From: Sinimarinibacterium flocculans
GTDB lineage: Bacteria; Pseudomonadota; Gammaproteobacteria; Nevskiales; Nevskiaceae
Direction of reading: 5' to 3'
DNA: 64,000 bases
NCBI RefSeq assembly: GCF_003201205.1
Contig: NZ_QICN01000004.1
Coordinates: 124,001 to 188,000 of the forward strand
Shown here: piece after piece, positions 22,210-30,095 of the stretch
Layout: every line of letters starts with the position of its first letter
Position numbering within the stretch: the stretch's first letter is position 1
Program-made: the position numbers and the translations under genes
The notes under the pieces: model-generated
Told to the model about the DNA's origin: nothing
The model's database searches: none
What the model saw: only the letters and a program-made list of their open reading frames with translations

Positions 22210-23277
22210 TCAGTTCACCCGGTTGCGGATCGTGACGGAGGCGGTATACGAGCGTTCGATCTTCCGGTCAACGTCACCCGCAGAAGTGGCGTTGGTGCCG
22301 GTGAAGCGCTCGTCGCCTTCCAGTGTCAGCGTCACCCGTACTGCTGTGATGCGTGGTGGATTGACAGCAGTCCACGCCGCTGGCGGGACCGCAGTGGCAT
22401 TCACATAGTTGGCGTTGTCAACAAGGTACTGGAGCTGCATGCTTGAAACGTTGCGCACCATTTCCTCGGTGATGAAGTTGTTGTTTCTGGTATCGCGGCG
22501 CTGGCGGTAGAGCGAGCGCCCGCCGACCGGATTTGTGCCGATGTACCAGAACACGGCCGAAGCCTTTGCAATCTGTGAGTTCGAGCCGTACGTGTAGCAC
22601 TGGGCGTTAGGGCCGTTGTTGCACTGGGACCCGCAGTTCGCGCCGTTCGGATCAAGCGGGTTGTAGGTCAGGTTCGTGGTGCAGTTGCCGGGCGTCTGGG
22701 TGTTTCCCGTGTTGTGGACCACTGTGGTGTTGGCCCCGCAGGCGGCAACGGCCGGGCCGGTGACCTGTACGACCGCGGCCTGCACGGGGTCGCAGACGAA
22801 GACAATATCGCCTGCGCAAATGTTGTTGGTGGTGGCATTGAGCGGGAATTGCGCTGAGGGCGCGTTGTGACTCTCAATGCTGACGCCAAGGTCTTCCAGG
22901 CCCTTCAGTACGATGGAGTCCTCGGCGGCAACCAGGTTCGCCGGCGCCGGAGCACCCGTGCCGCTTGGCGCGCCTTCATATCCGCGCACGGCGACGGCGA
23001 AGTCGCTCCACCAGTCGTCTTCGGCGTCGTTAAGCACCACGGCGACACGGTTGTTGCCGCAGCCCGTCAGTCCCGCCTGTCGGATATCGCGAGCCAGCAA
23101 CTCGAAGGCAATGCGCGAACCTTCCTGAACCTGCGACAGTGCGGTGTTGGAGCGATAGGACTGCTTGTTGGACAGGAATACCGATGTGACGCCGCCGATG
23201 ACCATAAGGCCAAGCAGCAGCGCGATCATCAGCTCGACGAGTCCAAAGCCGCGCTGGCTGCGTGCAGAGCGAGTCAT
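22210..23277 (-). CDS. pilW: Type IV pilus minor pilin PilW
   Basis: 355 residues from the ATG at 23277, which overlaps the pilV stop as ATGA. Prepilin signal MTRSARSQRG followed by FGLVELMIALLLGLMVIGG (Glu at +5). The length above 330 residues and the motif SYRSNTALSQVQEGSRIAFELLARDIRQAG are typical of PilW/PilW-like family members. The extracellular domain has several Cys (for example LTGCGNN, NNICAG, FVCDP, GNCTTN, ANCGSQCNN, AQCYTYG). Works with FimU, PilV, PilX and PilE at the pilus tip. Confidence 0.9.
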   Translation of the reverse strand: MTRSARSQRGFGLVELMIALLLGLMVIGGVTSVFLSNKQSYRSNTALSQVQEGSRIAFELLARDIRQAGLTGCGNNRVAVVLNDAEDDWWSDFAVAVRGYEGAPSGTGAPAPANLVAAEDSIVLKGLEDLGVSIESHNAPSAQFPLNATTNNICAGDIVFVCDPVQAAVVQVTGPAVAACGANTTVVHNTGNTQTPGNCTTNLTYNPLDPNGANCGSQCNNGPNAQCYTYGSNSQIAKASAVFWYIGTNPVGGRSLYRQRRDTRNNNFITEEMVRNVSSMQLQYLVDNANYVNATAVPPAAWTAVNPPRITAVRVTLTLEGDERFTGTNATSAGDVDRKIERSYTASVTIRNRVN

Positions 23278-23729
23278 AGCATCCCTTTGGTGACGACTGT
23301 CTGCGTGGCATTGCCACCTGCGCCGATGCGGCTGTCGTCGTAGGTGATGGTAATGGTGCATTCGCCGTCGGCAGCGCAGGTCACTTCGCCGGTGGTGTTG
23401 GCGACCGCTCCAAGCGCTGCCGCAAGTTCATTGCACCAGTTGCTGAGCTGGGTTTGCACGAGCGTGCCGGGGTCTGGGCATGCGTTTGTAGTGACGGTGC
23501 CGTTGTAGGCCGTGGCGTTGACTCGATCGGCGCGCAAAGCGTCGAGAATGCTGTAGCTGGCGACAACCGCCATTGAGCGGGCCATTGAGCTGTTGTTGCT
23601 GGATAGCGCACGCGTCTGCACCCAGGCAATGCCGAGCAGGCCGATGGAGAGAACCAGTACGGATACGAGGACCTCGATCAGTCCGACGCCATGCTGGTGA
23701 TATTGGCTACAGGCAGTTCGTCGGTTCAT
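23274..23729 (-). CDS. pilV: Type IV pilus minor pilin PilV
   Basis: 151 residues. Leader MNRRTACSQYHQHG, mature VGLIEVLVSVLVLSIGLLGIAWVQTRALSSNNSSMARSMA, which is the PilV N-terminal pattern (GLIEVLVS...GLLG). Cys residues at NACPDPG, NWCNELA, VTCAADGEC. The ATG at 23729 lies inside the end of the preceding fimU-type gene (23-base overlap); no later ATG would keep the leader. The stop overlaps the pilW start by four bases. Confidence 0.88.
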   Translation of the reverse strand: MNRRTACSQYHQHGVGLIEVLVSVLVLSIGLLGIAWVQTRALSSNNSSMARSMAVVASYSILDALRADRVNATAYNGTVTTNACPDPGTLVQTQLSNWCNELAAALGAVANTTGEVTCAADGECTITITYDDSRIGAGGNATQTVVTKGML

Positions 23730-24252
23730 TGCTTGGACACGTGCTCGTGCCGGTAACGGTACAGGTGCTGATAACGCTGCCCGCCGCCATGTAGATGCAG
23801 CGGCGGTTCTTGCTGGACAGCTGTGCCGATGAGATCTCGGCGACCAGGCCAGCGGCCAGCGCAGTGCCGCCGGGCTCGCGCGCGAGCCCCTGGCCACTGA
23901 AGCGCAGCGCTTTGACGTTGGCGACGCTGAGCGCGGTGTAGCTGGGCGGTTTGACGCGGATCACGTCGGTGGCGCCGCTGCCGGTCAGCGCGACTACGGT
24001 GCCGGCGCCTGCGCACGCGCTGTCGAAAGGGGCAGGGTTGCCGGTTGCGGCGCAGAGCAGGGTCGGGCGATTCCGCTTCACCGCCTCCATCTTGGCCTCG
24101 GTGAGTGCGGCGATGTACTCGTTTGCGGCCGATGACAGGCGATTGGTAATGATGATGGTGCGAAAGCCCGGAATGGCGATCGCCGTCACGATGCCGGCTA
24201 CTGCGATGGCCACCAGCAACTCGAGCAGCGTGAATCCTCGCTCCGCTTTCAT
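23707..24252 (-). CDS. fimU: Type IV pilus minor pilin FimU/FimT type
   Basis: 181 residues from the ATG at 24252, giving the standard six-residue leader MKAERG before FTLLELLVAIAVAGIVTAIAIPGF (Glu at +5). An in-frame ATG at 24291 would only lengthen the leader. GspH-like C-terminal domain: EAVKRNRPTLLCAATGNP, LRFSGQGLAREPGG, RRCIYMAAG, Cys-rich end CPSNEPTNCL. First gene of fimU-pilV-pilW-pilX-pilY1-pilE, the same order as in Pseudomonas and Xanthomonas minor-pilin operons. fimT is an equally fair symbol. No strong Shine-Dalgarno was seen. Confidence 0.85.
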   Translation of the reverse strand: MKAERGFTLLELLVAIAVAGIVTAIAIPGFRTIIITNRLSSAANEYIAALTEAKMEAVKRNRPTLLCAATGNPAPFDSACAGAGTVVALTGSGATDVIRVKPPSYTALSVANVKALRFSGQGLAREPGGTALAAGLVAEISSAQLSSKNRRCIYMAAGSVISTCTVTGTSTCPSNEPTNCL

Positions 24253-24446
24253 CAGGGCAGAATCCCGGCTCTGCGACGTGTGTATCGCCATAAGCCGACG
24301 ACCGGCCGGCGTACCCGGACCGATGGCCGAATGTACTCTCAATCCGCCCCCCGGCAATACGTCCATGTATGTCCCCCGTGCCTGACCTCGGCATTCGGAG
24401 GCTAGCACAGGCCCGTGACGGATTGAATGCCACGATTGTACGGCGG

Positions 24447-24473
24447 ATCAACAACTCAGCGGACGTTGTTGAT
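24447..24473. repeat. Inverted repeat between tRNA-Thr and the minor-pilin operon
   Basis: Perfect 9-bp arms ATCAACAAC/GTTGTTGAT with a 9-base loop. On the minus strand it is followed closely by a TACAAT -10-like hexamer (24440-24435) that may belong to the pilin operon; no matching -35 box was found. Could be an operator, or a weak terminator for tRNA-Thr (no T-run). The rest of 24253-24446 shows nothing else I can support. Confidence 0.4.
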
Positions 24474-24501
24474 GCGGCTGCGGGGGACGCCGCGGAGGAT
24501 T

Positions 24502-24577
<76 letters not shown>

Positions 24578-24587
24578 GCGGGGGCGG

Positions 24588-24616
24588 ATTATAGGGGCGG
24601 GGACTCGATGCCACAA
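24588..24616 (-). promoter_or_regulatory. Promoter of tRNA-Thr
   Basis: On the minus strand: -35 TTGTGG (24616-24611), 17-base spacer, consensus -10 TATAAT (24593-24588), ending 10 bases before the tRNA 5' end. Confidence 0.65.
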
Positions 24617-24630
24617 TCGCCAGTGGACCC

Positions 24631-25344
24631 TTACTGCATTCTCGGGTCGACCAGGCCCATACGCGTGGCCTCGAGCGTGGCTTCGGCACGGCTGGAAATG
24701 TCGAGCTTGCGGTAGATCGCCTTGATGAAGCCTGCCGCGGTATTGCGGCTGACGCCGAGCTGGGCGGCGACCTCCGGCAGGCGGAAGCCCTTGGCGATCA
24801 GGGTCAGCGTTTCGTGCTCGCGGTTGGACAGTCTGGCGTCGATCCGCTCGGCCGGGTTGGCAGGCGCTCCGAATACCCGCAACAGGCGCTGGGCGATGAC
24901 CGGGGACAGCGGCGGCTCTCCGGCGACGATGCCGCGCAGGGCATGGACGACCTTGTCGCCGGGCTGATCCTTGAGCAGATAGCCGCAGGCGCCGGCGCGC
25001 AGCGCCGGGAAGAGGTGGTGGTCGTCTGCATAGATCGTCGTGACCACGCACTGGCAGCCGCGGGGGGCCAGATCACGAATCAGCTCGACGCCGGAACCGT
25101 CGGGCAGGCCCAGGTCGATCAGGGCGATGTCCGGGGGATGCTGGCGCAGCAGCGTGCGGGCGTTCGCGAGCGAATCGGCATGGTGGACGCGAAGGTCGGG
25201 AAAGGCCTCGGCCAGGATTTCCTGCAGCCACTGCGCCGGTGCCTTGAGGTCTTCCACCACCCAGCCGGTTTGCACGCCCGTGTCCGTTCGATGATTCGGG
25301 TCAAGGGTATCGGAAGCAGCGGGCTGCGGTCGATCATCACGCAC
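24631..25344 (-). CDS. NarL/FixJ-family response regulator
   Basis: 237 residues from a GTG at 25344 that overlaps the kinase stop by 8 bases; no other start is at hand before the receiver domain. The receiver (about 25-145) has acidic pair Glu31-Asp32, phosphorylation site Asp77 in ALIDLGLPDGSG, Thr102/Thr103 and Lys125 in GYLLKDQP, so all switch residues are present. The LuxR-type helix-turn-helix (about 172-232) has LSNREHETLTLIAKGFRLPEVAAQLGVSRNTAAGFIKAIYRKL. Forms an operon with the sensor protein upstream. Target genes unknown; the pilin operon nearby on the same strand is only a positional candidate. Confidence 0.92.
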   Translation of the reverse strand: MRDDRPQPAASDTLDPNHRTDTGVQTGWVVEDLKAPAQWLQEILAEAFPDLRVHHADSLANARTLLRQHPPDIALIDLGLPDGSGVELIRDLAPRGCQCVVTTIYADDHHLFPALRAGACGYLLKDQPGDKVVHALRGIVAGEPPLSPVIAQRLLRVFGAPANPAERIDARLSNREHETLTLIAKGFRLPEVAAQLGVSRNTAAGFIKAIYRKLDISSRAEATLEATRMGLVDPRMQ

Positions 25345-27484
25345 TGCCCGGACCTTCGCTGAGCGGCAGCCGCAGCGCCAGGATCAACTGGCGTCCGGCA
25401 GCCCGGGTCTGCAGGTCGAGTCCCAGCGCGAGCGCGCGCTGACGGAGTGTGCCCAGTGGCGTTTCGGGTACGGGGCAACCCTCGGAGAGGGTGAGACGGC
25501 CGTCGATGTCGAGATGGTGGTCACGCACCTGCAGCACGATCCGGACGGCCTGTTGCCCGGTGCTCGCCGCAAGGTCGATGAGTTCGCGCAGGCTGCGCAG
25601 CAGGAGCAGGCTGCGATGGGCGTCGAGGCTGGCATCCGGAAATTGCGGGGGGGCGTCCCAGTCGAGCTCGACCCCGATCGCGTCCGCGTGCTCGCGAAGC
25701 TCGCCGCGGCACCATCCGAGGATGTCGTCGAGGGCCTGTCCGTGCGCAGCCAGACCCTGCAGCACGAGGCGGAGTTCCGCCAGCGCGCGACGTGCAGCGG
25801 TCTGTGCGGGGCCATTGCTCTCGTGCAGTACGCTCAGCAATGCCGAGCCGACGTCGTCGTGCAGCGTGCGGGCGATGCGTTCGCGTTCCCGCTGTGCCCC
25901 GCGTTCGACGGCAGCGCGATAGGCGTGCAGGCGCTCGGCAATGGAGTGCGCAGATTCAGCGAGGCGGACATCGGCCGGGATGAACAGCCGCCCGCCGGCG
26001 TCGGCGAATTCGAGGCGCAGCGCGCCGGTCCCGGCGAGACCCGGAACCAGCAGCGCCGTGCCCTGATCGGTGATCTCGGGCGTGGCCGGCGCCGCCGGCG
26101 CATCGAGAATCCGCAGCGGCGAGAACAGTGCCCGGATGGCCTCGCGCCAGTTTTCGCCAGCGGACCTTTCCGGTGCGGACGCGAGCGCCGTGAGCGCGCC
26201 ATCGAGCCGACGGCGTTTGCGGCGCATGCGGTGCTGCAACCATTGGCGTGCCGGCAGGTAGATCCACGAAACGGTCAGCAGGGCCAGCAGCGTGGCCTGT
26301 TCCGCGGCCAGGGACAGTATCTTCACCATCGAGATGTCGAGCAGCACGAATAACACGCCGCCTGCGGCGGCCGTCCATGCGGTGAACCACCAGCGATCGA
26401 GATCGAACAGGCGGTAGCGCACTACGCCCAGGGCAAGGCCGCCATAGATGATCAGGAACAGGGCGAAGGCCGGCGCCTGGCTGTTGCCGACATCGTGGCC
26501 CAGCAGGGCCGGCACGAAGACCACGGCGAGGAACGCGCCGCCGCCACCGAGCCAGGCCAGCAGGAACCAGCGCAGGGCGGCGCGTTCGAGCGGCCGCTGA
26601 CGGGAGCGCCGCCACTGCGCCAGGGCAAAGGCCGCAGTGAGCGCGAAGCCGCCCAGGACCGGCAGGCGCAAGGCCAGATCGAAGTTGCCCGCCAGCCCGG
26701 TCAGCAGGCCGAGGAAGACCAGGCCGTATGCCGCCAGCAGCAGTCGCCCGACCGGCGCCTGTCCGAGTCTCAGCGGGTAGTGCCACAGCGTGGCGGCGAA
26801 TGCCGCGCAGAACGCCAGTGCGCCGCCACCATTGACCAAGTGCAGGCCGCGGAACAGCTCACCGTCGATGGCCAGCTCGCGGCTGCCGTACACCGCTGCG
26901 GCGCCGGCACTGGCGAGCAGCGCCAGCCCGCTGATCCCGACCCAGCGAGCCGCCGTGTCGTCACGGCGGTAAGCCCAGACTGCGGCGCCGATCGTTGCAC
27001 CCAGGCAGCCGACGACGAGCTGCAGCCAGAACATGGCCGGCAGATCGGTCATCGGACGTTGCGGCGCCGGGCTCAGGCACCATCGTTGCGACGACGGGCT
27101 TTCGAGGCAGACCTCGTCGCTGGCGAGCAGGGTCGCCAGCTCGGTCTGGCGTGCGAGGAAGGCATGAAAGGCCTCGAAGGCAACGAAGCGGGTATCGGGT
27201 TCCGGGCTGAGGTCCGCGCCGTCCAGGGTCATCCAGCGATCCGCCGCGCCGATGCGCAGCAGCGGAGTTCCGCCCGGCACCTGCGCCGACGGACCGCCGG
27301 ACCCGGTCACCATGACCCGTCCCGCGCGCTCTTCTGCGGGTTTCAGGTCGAGTCCGGTCCAGGGTTGCCGCACGCTCAGGGCGACGAGGCCCGCAGCCGT
27401 CGCCAGCACGACTGTAAGCGTCACGGTGAGACGGGCAGCGGGCGTCCGCCAGGCGTCCAGGATGCGGTGGTGGGTAAGGCTCAC
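25337..27484 (-). CDS. Multi-helix sensor histidine kinase (HisKA_3 type) with atypical ATP-binding domain
   Basis: 715 residues from a GTG at 27484 (an ATG 11 bases upstream is out of frame). One N-terminal helix (about 19-38), a periplasmic segment of some 110 residues with two Cys (126, 136), then about nine membrane helices (150-410), a basic cytoplasmic stretch (RRKRRR), and a HisKA_3 box [19 protein letters not shown] with His542. The C-terminal 100 residues follow the NarX-type HATPase layout, but the expected N-box Asn and the D-x-G-x-G motif are not visible ([22 protein letters not shown]). Pairs with the overlapping response regulator. Signal unknown. Confidence 0.82.
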   Translation of the reverse strand: MSLTHHRILDAWRTPAARLTVTLTVVLATAAGLVALSVRQPWTGLDLKPAEERAGRVMVTGSGGPSAQVPGGTPLLRIGAADRWMTLDGADLSPEPDTRFVAFEAFHAFLARQTELATLLASDEVCLESPSSQRWCLSPAPQRPMTDLPAMFWLQLVVGCLGATIGAAVWAYRRDDTAARWVGISGLALLASAGAAAVYGSRELAIDGELFRGLHLVNGGGALAFCAAFAATLWHYPLRLGQAPVGRLLLAAYGLVFLGLLTGLAGNFDLALRLPVLGGFALTAAFALAQWRRSRQRPLERAALRWFLLAWLGGGGAFLAVVFVPALLGHDVGNSQAPAFALFLIIYGGLALGVVRYRLFDLDRWWFTAWTAAAGGVLFVLLDISMVKILSLAAEQATLLALLTVSWIYLPARQWLQHRMRRKRRRLDGALTALASAPERSAGENWREAIRALFSPLRILDAPAAPATPEITDQGTALLVPGLAGTGALRLEFADAGGRLFIPADVRLAESAHSIAERLHAYRAAVERGAQRERERIARTLHDDVGSALLSVLHESNGPAQTAARRALAELRLVLQGLAAHGQALDDILGWCRGELREHADAIGVELDWDAPPQFPDASLDAHRSLLLLRSLRELIDLAASTGQQAVRIVLQVRDHHLDIDGRLTLSEGCPVPETPLGTLRQRALALGLDLQTRAAGRQLILALRLPLSEGPGSA

Positions 27485-27638
27485 CGGCGGAGCATAGCGG
27501 GGCGGTCTTCATCGGGCGCCCCCGATTCGGGGTGTGTCAGGCGGTCGGAGGCGCCTGGCCGCTCCATTTCCGCACCGGGCGCAGGCGTGATCCCCGCTCG
27601 GGCCGGCCGCTGCCGCGGCTTCGCCTCCCACCCTCGGC

Positions 27639-27658
27639 GTGTGGCGGAGAGGGTGGGA
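27639..27658. repeat. Copy of the tRNA-Ser 3' end in the spacer
   Basis: The 20 bases 27639-27658 are identical to 27794-27813, which cover the CCA end, acceptor strand and part of the T arm of tRNA-Ser. Part of the same copy (27649-27658) also pairs with 27626-27635 as a 10-bp inverted repeat. The spacer 27485-27796 otherwise holds the tRNA-Ser terminator and no gene I can support. Confidence 0.65.
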
Positions 27659-27753
27659 ACCTCGCGTCGGCTCGGCCATCCTGGCCTCGACGCGCTCGCC
27701 TGGGCAGGCCATCCATGGCCTGCCCTTCGAATCCCGCCCGCGCCTTCCACTTC

Positions 27754-27797
27754 ACACAAATACAAAAGCCCCATTCAAGGGGCTTTTGTATTTGTGT
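27754..27797 (-). terminator. Terminator of tRNA-Ser as a 19-bp perfect palindrome
   Basis: Arms 27754-27772 and 27779-27797 are perfect inverted copies around a 6-base loop; the inner part AAAAGCCCC/GGGGCTTTT is a classical intrinsic terminator. The outer arm reaches the last base of the encoded CCA of tRNA-Ser. Confidence 0.8.
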
Positions 27798-27884
27798 GGC
27801 GGAGAGGGTGGGATTCGAACCCACGGAACCTTGCGGTTCAACGGTTTTCAAGACCGCCGCAATCGACCACTCTGCCACCTCTCC
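27797..27884 (-). tRNA. tRNA-Ser (anticodon TGA)
   Basis: 88 bases with encoded CCA. Acceptor arms GGAGAGG/CCTCTCC pair perfectly, the anticodon loop CTTGAAA carries TGA, and there is a long variable arm (TTGAACCGCAAGGTTCC) as in class II tRNAs, plus T arm GGTTCGAATCC. Reads UCA and other UCN codons. Confidence 0.97.
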
Positions 27885-27905
27885 ATGGGGCATCGAAGCG
27901 GCGCG

Positions 27906-27911
27906 ATTGTA
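27906..27911 (-). promoter_or_regulatory. Candidate -10 box of tRNA-Ser
   Basis: TACAAT on the minus strand, 21 bases before the tRNA 5' end. No convincing -35 box; the position where it should be (27929-27934) overlaps the -35 box of the divergent aldolase promoter. Confidence 0.4.
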
Positions 27912-27931
27912 GCCAAACGTCGCGGCCGCGG

Positions 27932-27960
27932 CTGACCGGACACGCTGTTTTCGTTAAAAT
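27932..27960 (+). promoter_or_regulatory. Promoter of the fructose-bisphosphate aldolase gene
   Basis: -35 CTGACC (27932-27937), 17-base spacer, -10 TAAAAT (27955-27960). Transcription start predicted near 27967, about 53 bases before the ATG. Confidence 0.6.
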
Positions 27961-28019
27961 TCAGCCCCTTTTGCCGGGCCCGCCCCGGCTGAATCGACAG
28001 ACGCGGAGCAGACGAGTCC

Positions 28020-29033
28020 ATGAATGAGCAGGTTTTGAACGACACCGCCCGGGCCATGGTTGCGGACGGTCGCGGCATTCTCGCCGCCGACGAGAGCACC
28101 GGTACCATCGAGAAGCGCTTCAAGAGCATCGGGGTCGAGAACACTGAGCCCAATCGCCGTACCTACCGCGACATGCTGTTCACCACGCCGGGCTTCGAGC
28201 AGCACACCAGCGGCGTGATCCTGTTCGAGGAGACCCTGTTCCAGTCGGCACTCGACGGCACGCCGTTTCCGAAGCTGCTGGCGTCCAAGGGCGTCATTCC
28301 GGGCATCAAGGTCGACAAGGGTGCCAAGCCGCTGGCCGGCGCGCCGGGCGAGACGGTGACCGAGGGGCTCGACGGTCTGCGCGAGCGCCTGGCGAAGTAC
28401 CACGAGGCCGGCGCCCGCTTTGCCAAGTGGCGTGCCGTCATCACCATCGGTGAGGGCATTCCCAGCGACACCTGCATCCACACCAATGCCCATGCGCTGG
28501 CCCGTTATGCGGCGCTGTGCCAGGAAGCCGGCATCGTGCCGATCGTCGAGCCCGAGGTGCTGATGGATGCGGACAACACGCTGGAAGTCTGCGCCCAGGT
28601 TACCGACCGTACGCTGGAAGCCGTGTTCCAAGAACTGTACCTGCAGCGCGTTTTGCTCGAAGGCATGATCCTCAAGCCGAACATGGTGATCTCCGGCAAG
28701 AAGTGTCCGATCCAGGCGGACCGCGAGACGGTGGCGCGCGAGACGCTGCGCGTGCTCAAGCGCCGGGTGCCGGCGGCGGTGCCGGGCATCGCCTTTCTCT
28801 CGGGCGGCCAGTCCGACGAGGACGCCACGGCGCACCTCGACATCATGAACAAGCTGGGTCCGAACCCGTGGAAGCTCACCTTCTCCTACGGACGTGCGCT
28901 GCAGGCCGCGGCGCTCAAGGCGTGGAGCGGCAGCAATGCCGATGCGGGTCGCAAGGCCCATCTGCACCGGGCCAAGATGAATGGCCTGGCAGCGCAGGGC
29001 AAGTGGGAGGCCGGCCTGGAAAAGGCAGCCTGA
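28020..29033 (+). CDS. Class I fructose-bisphosphate aldolase
   Basis: 337 residues of the metal-independent, Schiff-base aldolase family, which cleaves fructose-1,6-bisphosphate to DHAP and GAP. Conserved blocks: GRGILAADESTGTIEKRF (18-35), GIKVDKG (95-101), RFAKWRAVITIGEG, IVPIVEPEVLMDADN, and GMILKPNMVISG with the probable Schiff-base Lys219; also FLSGGQSDEDA. The eukaryote-like class I enzyme occurs in Xanthomonadales and some other gammaproteobacteria in place of or beside class II. Own promoter and terminator, so monocistronic. Eno in the same window serves the same pathway. Confidence 0.95.
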   Translation: MNEQVLNDTARAMVADGRGILAADESTGTIEKRFKSIGVENTEPNRRTYRDMLFTTPGFEQHTSGVILFEETLFQSALDGTPFPKLLASKGVIPGIKVDKGAKPLAGAPGETVTEGLDGLRERLAKYHEAGARFAKWRAVITIGEGIPSDTCIHTNAHALARYAALCQEAGIVPIVEPEVLMDADNTLEVCAQVTDRTLEAVFQELYLQRVLLEGMILKPNMVISGKKCPIQADRETVARETLRVLKRRVPAAVPGIAFLSGGQSDEDATAHLDIMNKLGPNPWKLTFSYGRALQAAALKAWSGSNADAGRKAHLHRAKMNGLAAQGKWEAGLEKAA

Positions 29034-29055
29034 GCACGTCCGGTTGATCGGGGCG

Positions 29056-29088
29056 ACCGCCCGCAGCGCAGGCTGCGGGCGGTTTTTT
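29056..29088 (+). terminator. Terminator of the aldolase gene
   Basis: 12-bp stem ACCGCCCGCAGC/GCTGCGGGCGGT (29056-29083), followed by a T-run. Sits between the convergent aldolase and hydrolase genes. Confidence 0.88.
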
Positions 29089-29099
29089 CGTTGTGCGGG

Positions 29100-30095
29100 T
29101 CAGCGTGCGGCGGCGTCGAGCAGGAACAGCACCCGGCGCTCGGCCCAGCTCTCGAGATCGAGATTCTCGATGAAGCCGCAGTGGCCGCCGTGGGCGGTGA
29201 CCTCGAAGGCTTGCAGCGCGCCGCGGACGTCGAGGCCGCGGAAGTCGCCGAGCGGGATCACCGGATCGTCGGCGGCGGTGATGATCGCCAGCGGCGAGGC
29301 GGCGCCGACGATCTGTTCGGGCGCGAGCGTGTAGGCGGCCAGATACGGCTCCAGCGCGCCGTACTCGGTCTGTTCCTCGGCGAAACGCGCGGTGATGTCG
29401 ATCAGGCGCTGCATGCGCAGATACGACTCGGCCGCCGCTGCGTATTCGGGCCAGGCCGCCGCCTTGGCATTGACCGTCGCACGCCACTTGCGCATGAAGT
29501 ACCAGCGGAACATCGCCGAACCGTTGTCGATGGCCTCGACGGTCGCGCGCGGGTTGATCGACGGGCAGATGCCGATCGTCAGCCGCGGCTGCACGCCGGC
29601 GGCGGGGCCGTGCATGCCGACGCGCAGTGCGAAGTTGCCACCGAGCGAGAAGCCGACGACGAACAGCGGCTGTGCCGGCGCCAGCACCTGCACCGTACGG
29701 ATCGCGCCGAGCACCTCGGCGATACGTGCCGAGTGGAAGACTTCGCGGTTGAGGTGGTGCGTGCCGCCGTGGTCGCGCAGGTTGAGGCGGAAGACGTCGT
29801 AGCCGGCGCCGTGCAGGGCGCAGGCCATCGAGTACAGGTAGGTCGATTCGTGGCTGCCTTCCCAGCCATGGATCAGCACGACCAGGCCGCGCGGTTCGCG
29901 ATCGTCCTGCCGGGACAGCCAGCCGGTGAGGCGCACACCGTCCCCGGCATCGAGCATGTGATGGGTCGACACGGACTCCATGCGGCTGCCGCGGCGCAGC
30001 CACTTGCGCCGGCGCGGGCTCTTGGTCGCCAGAACCGACTGGATCTGCGCGTGGCGGATCAGTGGCGCGGGGCGGAAGTCGTGCGTGTTGATCAC
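29100..30095 (-). CDS. Alpha/beta-fold hydrolase, YheT-like
   Basis: 331 residues. The hydrolase fold has an oxyanion segment LIHGWEGSHES, nucleophile elbow GFSLGGN with Ser150, probable acid Asp in ITAADDPVIP and His in THGGHCGF, so the triad looks complete. The start region with HAQIQSVL and the motif NLRDHGGTHHLN match the YheT/AB_hydrolase_4 family of predicted esterases. Starts with GTG at 30095, overlapping the dapE stop (GTGA), so it is the last gene of dapD-dapE-hydrolase. Substrate not known; some relatives act on short-chain esters. Confidence 0.85.
   Translation of the reverse strand: MINTHDFRPAPLIRHAQIQSVLATKSPRRRKWLRRGSRMESVSTHHMLDAGDGVRLTGWLSRQDDREPRGLVVLIHGWEGSHESTYLYSMACALHGAGYDVFRLNLRDHGGTHHLNREVFHSARIAEVLGAIRTVQVLAPAQPLFVVGFSLGGNFALRVGMHGPAAGVQPRLTIGICPSINPRATVEAIDNGSAMFRWYFMRKWRATVNAKAAAWPEYAAAAESYLRMQRLIDITARFAEEQTEYGALEPYLAAYTLAPEQIVGAASPLAIITAADDPVIPLGDFRGLDVRGALQAFEVTAHGGHCGFIENLDLESWAERRVLFLLDAAAR

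Noticed and set aside
16194-24252. Reading the pilin cluster as a type II secretion system
   Set aside because: PilY1, PilX and PilW family features and the gene order match a type IVa minor-pilin operon; no gspD, gspE or gspF-like gene is present.
27485-27800. A complete mobile element at tRNA-Ser
   Set aside because: No integrase, transposase or cargo gene lies between the duplicated 3' ends; at most it is a scar.
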